A stretch of 8,258 bases of DNA from Alphaproteobacteria bacterium (lineage in GTDB: Bacteria > Pseudomonadota > Alphaproteobacteria > Rhizobiales > Xanthobacteraceae): NCBI GenBank assembly GCA_005884855.1, contig VAZS01000238.1, forward strand, positions 1 through 8,258, in the 5' to 3' direction. Each line of letters starts with the position of its first letter. Position 1 is the first letter of the stretch. Positions 7,190 to 8,258 of this stretch are shown here, piece after piece. Under the pieces are notes generated by a model. It was not told where the DNA came from. It saw only the letters and a list, made by a program, of their open reading frames with translations, and did no database searches. The position numbers and the translations under genes were made by a program.

Positions 7190-7352
7190 CTTCGCCCCAA
7201 ACCACACGACTTTACGCCCGGCCAAGCCCCGCCGTGCGCGAATCAAACGACAATATCCCTAACGGGAGTCGAGGGGTAAGAGTCCAGATCGTGAACGCGA
7301 ATCCCGGTGCAAAAAAAGCCGCTAAACGTTTCGTAAATGCTGGTTACGGAAA
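7190..7352 (-). promoter_or_regulatory. Leader between dut terminator and divL; promoter expected
   Basis: Because a terminator closes the upstream transcript, the divL run should have its own promoter here. The best I can offer is a weak pair on the minus strand: TTACCC, 16 bases, GATATT, lying about 60 to 90 bases before the ATG. I cannot place a start site. A GGGGC stretch just before the divL ATG may serve as ribosome binding site. Confidence 0.3.
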
Positions 7353-7360
7353 TTAGCGGC
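7311..7360 (-). terminator. Rho-independent terminator beginning on the dut stop codon
   Basis: On the minus strand GCCGCTAA (7353-7360, containing the dut TAA) and TTAGCGGC (7318-7325) are perfect 8-base complements, followed at once by seven T residues (7311-7317). Between them an inner pair, CGTAA / TTACG around CCAGCAT, and an adjoining TTT / AAA extend the fold with small bulges. Long stem plus T-run is the classic intrinsic terminator layout. It should end the coaBC-dut transcript and separate it from divL. Confidence 0.8.
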
Positions 7361-7811
7361 CGGTCGAACCGAACCCCCCGCTCCCACGCTCGGTCGAGGA
7401 AAGCGTGGGGGTAGCGACCAGTTCGGCCCTCAGCACGGATGCGATCACCATCTGGGCGATGCGCTCGCCGCGCCGGATGGCAAACGGCGCGTCGCCGTGG
7501 TTGATCAGGAGAACGCTGATTTCGCCCCGATAATCCGCATCCACAGTGCCCGGCGCGTTAAGCACAGTGACGCCGTGCTTCGATGCCAGCCCCGAGCGGG
7601 GACGGACCTGCGCCTCATAGCCCGCGGGCAACGCGACCGAGATCCCGGTCGGCACCAATGCGCGCTGCCCGGGTGCAAGAATCAACGGAAAATCCTCCGT
7701 GACCGCCGCCAGCAAATCGAGCCCCGCAGCGTGGGCGCTCTGGTAGCAGGGCAGCGGCAGCCCTTGGCCATGGGGCAATTGCCGGACATCGATTTTGACG
7801 TTGAAGCTCAC
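7353..7811 (-). CDS. dut: dUTP diphosphatase (dUTPase)
   Basis: Trimeric-type dUTPase, 152 residues, the usual length. It hydrolyses dUTP to dUMP and pyrophosphate, keeping uracil out of DNA and supplying dUMP for dTMP synthesis. All five family motifs are present: AGLDLLA at 29-35, RPRSGLA at 70-76, [13 protein letters not shown] at 85-97 (Asp91 activates water, Tyr94 stacks on uracil), [11 protein letters not shown] at 113-123, and the flexible C-terminal [10 protein letters not shown] that closes on the triphosphate. The start is GTG, overlapping the coaBC stop by four bases; a GGAG seven bases upstream and the family-typical N-terminus support it. Pairing with coaBC is common in proteobacteria. 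The stop codon sits in the stem of the terminator. Confidence 0.97.
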   Translation of the reverse strand: MSFNVKIDVRQLPHGQGLPLPCYQSAHAAGLDLLAAVTEDFPLILAPGQRALVPTGISVALPAGYEAQVRPRSGLASKHGVTVLNAPGTVDADYRGEISVLLINHGDAPFAIRRGERIAQMVIASVLRAELVATPTLSSTERGSGGFGSTGR

Positions 7812-7822
7812 GAACTTTCTCC
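7808..7822 (-). promoter_or_regulatory. GTGA overlap and ribosome binding site of dut
   Basis: On the minus strand the coaBC TGA (7808-7810) overlaps the dut GTG (7809-7811). A GGAG (7819-7822) lies inside the last coaBC codons with ideal 7-base spacing. It both fixes the non-ATG start and indicates coupled translation. Confidence 0.85.
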
Positions 7823-8258
7823 GACCGTTTTGGCGATCCGCGCCACTAGCTCGGCGGCGACTTCTTCTTTTGTCATCGCTGGCCAGGAATCCACATTGAT
7901 TTCCTCGCCTTTCCGGGTCAGCAGATGGACCGTATTGCGGTCGCCGCCCATCACGCCTGTTGCAGGCGAGACGTCGTTTGCGACGATCCAGTCGCAGCCC
8001 TTGCGTGCCAGTTTTGCCTTGGCGTTGTCGATCAGGTTTTCGGTTTCCGCGGCGAACCCGATCACCAGGGGCGGCCGTCTGTCCTTCAATTTGGAAATGG
8101 TGGCGAGGATGTCCGGATTTTCCACAAGTTGCAGCGGCGGCATACCGTCGATAGTCTTTTTCAGCTTCTGCTCGCCTTGATGCGCGACGCGCCAGTCGGC
8201 GACGGCGGCGGCAAAGATCGCAAGATCCGCCGGGAGGGCTGCTTCGACCGCCCGCAGC
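7808..8258 (-). CDS. coaBC: CoaBC, phosphopantothenoylcysteine synthase part (3' end only)
   Basis: The frame is open from the right edge to TGA and gives the last 149 residues of CoaBC, whose full length is about 400. Only the C-terminal CoaB half is here; it joins 4'-phosphopantothenate and cysteine in a nucleotide-activated ligation, and the missing N-terminal CoaC half is the FMN decarboxylase of the next step. Recognisable CoaB features in order are AAAVADWR, the flexible flap QKLKK with its conserved lysines, [18 protein letters not shown] followed by [18 protein letters not shown], and the [13 protein letters not shown] segment near the C-terminus. It is translationally coupled to dut. 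The start and N-terminal domain cannot be judged from this window. Confidence 0.95.
   Translation of the reverse strand, partial: LRAVEAALPADLAIFAAAVADWRVAHQGEQKLKKTIDGMPPLQLVENPDILATISKLKDRRPPLVIGFAAETENLIDNAKAKLARKGCDWIVANDVSPATGVMGGDRNTVHLLTRKGEEINVDSWPAMTKEEVAAELVARIAKTVGESS

Noticed and set aside
7187..7246. TTG start at 7246 for the divL-like gene
   Set aside because: It adds 19 basic residues before the membrane segment without a ribosome site; ATG 7189 has a GGGGC upstream and gives a normal N-terminus.
1..8258. Mobile element, CRISPR array, tRNA or rRNA, toxin-antitoxin or defence genes
   Set aside because: No terminal repeats, spaced direct repeats, cloverleaf sequence or transposase/nuclease motif was seen; the window looks like stable core chromosome.

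Overview
The window is chromosomal DNA of a GC-rich alphaproteobacterium. Protein wording, gene order and codon use point to the Bradyrhizobium / Rhodopseudomonas / Nitrobacter group; this is inferred from family resemblance, since no database search was possible. Every gene I can support lies on the minus strand, so transcription runs from high to low coordinates: coaBC (3' part) - dut - [terminator and leader] - divL-like kinase - tsaE-amgK fusion - PilZ protein - murU-like nucleotidyltransferase - addB (5' part, running off the left edge). Coding density is about 95 percent. No gap exceeds 165 bases, and I see no mobile element, tRNA, rRNA or CRISPR.

Right end (7808-8258 and 7353-7811): the CoaB half of coaBC (coenzyme A synthesis) overlaps by 4 bases the GTG start of dut (dUTPase). 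A strong hairpin followed by seven T residues begins on the dut stop codon and probably ends this transcript. A 163-base spacer then leads into the second gene group.

Centre (3159-7189): an 836-residue membrane-anchored PAS protein with a histidine-kinase core carries tyrosine where the phospho-accepting histidine should be. That is the hallmark of DivL, the pseudokinase-like regulator of the CckA-ChpT-CtrA cell-cycle pathway. Its stop codon overlaps (ATGA) the start of a 507-residue fusion of TsaE, the ATPase of the tRNA t6A synthase, to an AmgK-type sugar kinase.

Left half (1-3070): a 106-residue stand-alone PilZ domain with both c-di-GMP motifs sits between the kinase gene and a MurU-like nucleotidyltransferase. 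Together AmgK and MurU would convert recycled MurNAc to MurNAc-1-phosphate and then UDP-MurNAc, bypassing de novo synthesis in the manner known from Pseudomonas. AddB, a subunit of the AddAB recombination nuclease, follows.

The gene set is largely housekeeping. The points of interest are the combination of cell-cycle control, tRNA modification, wall recycling, c-di-GMP sensing and break repair in one apparently co-transcribed run; the Tyr-for-His kinase; the enzyme fusion; and several small RNA/DNA structures at gene junctions.
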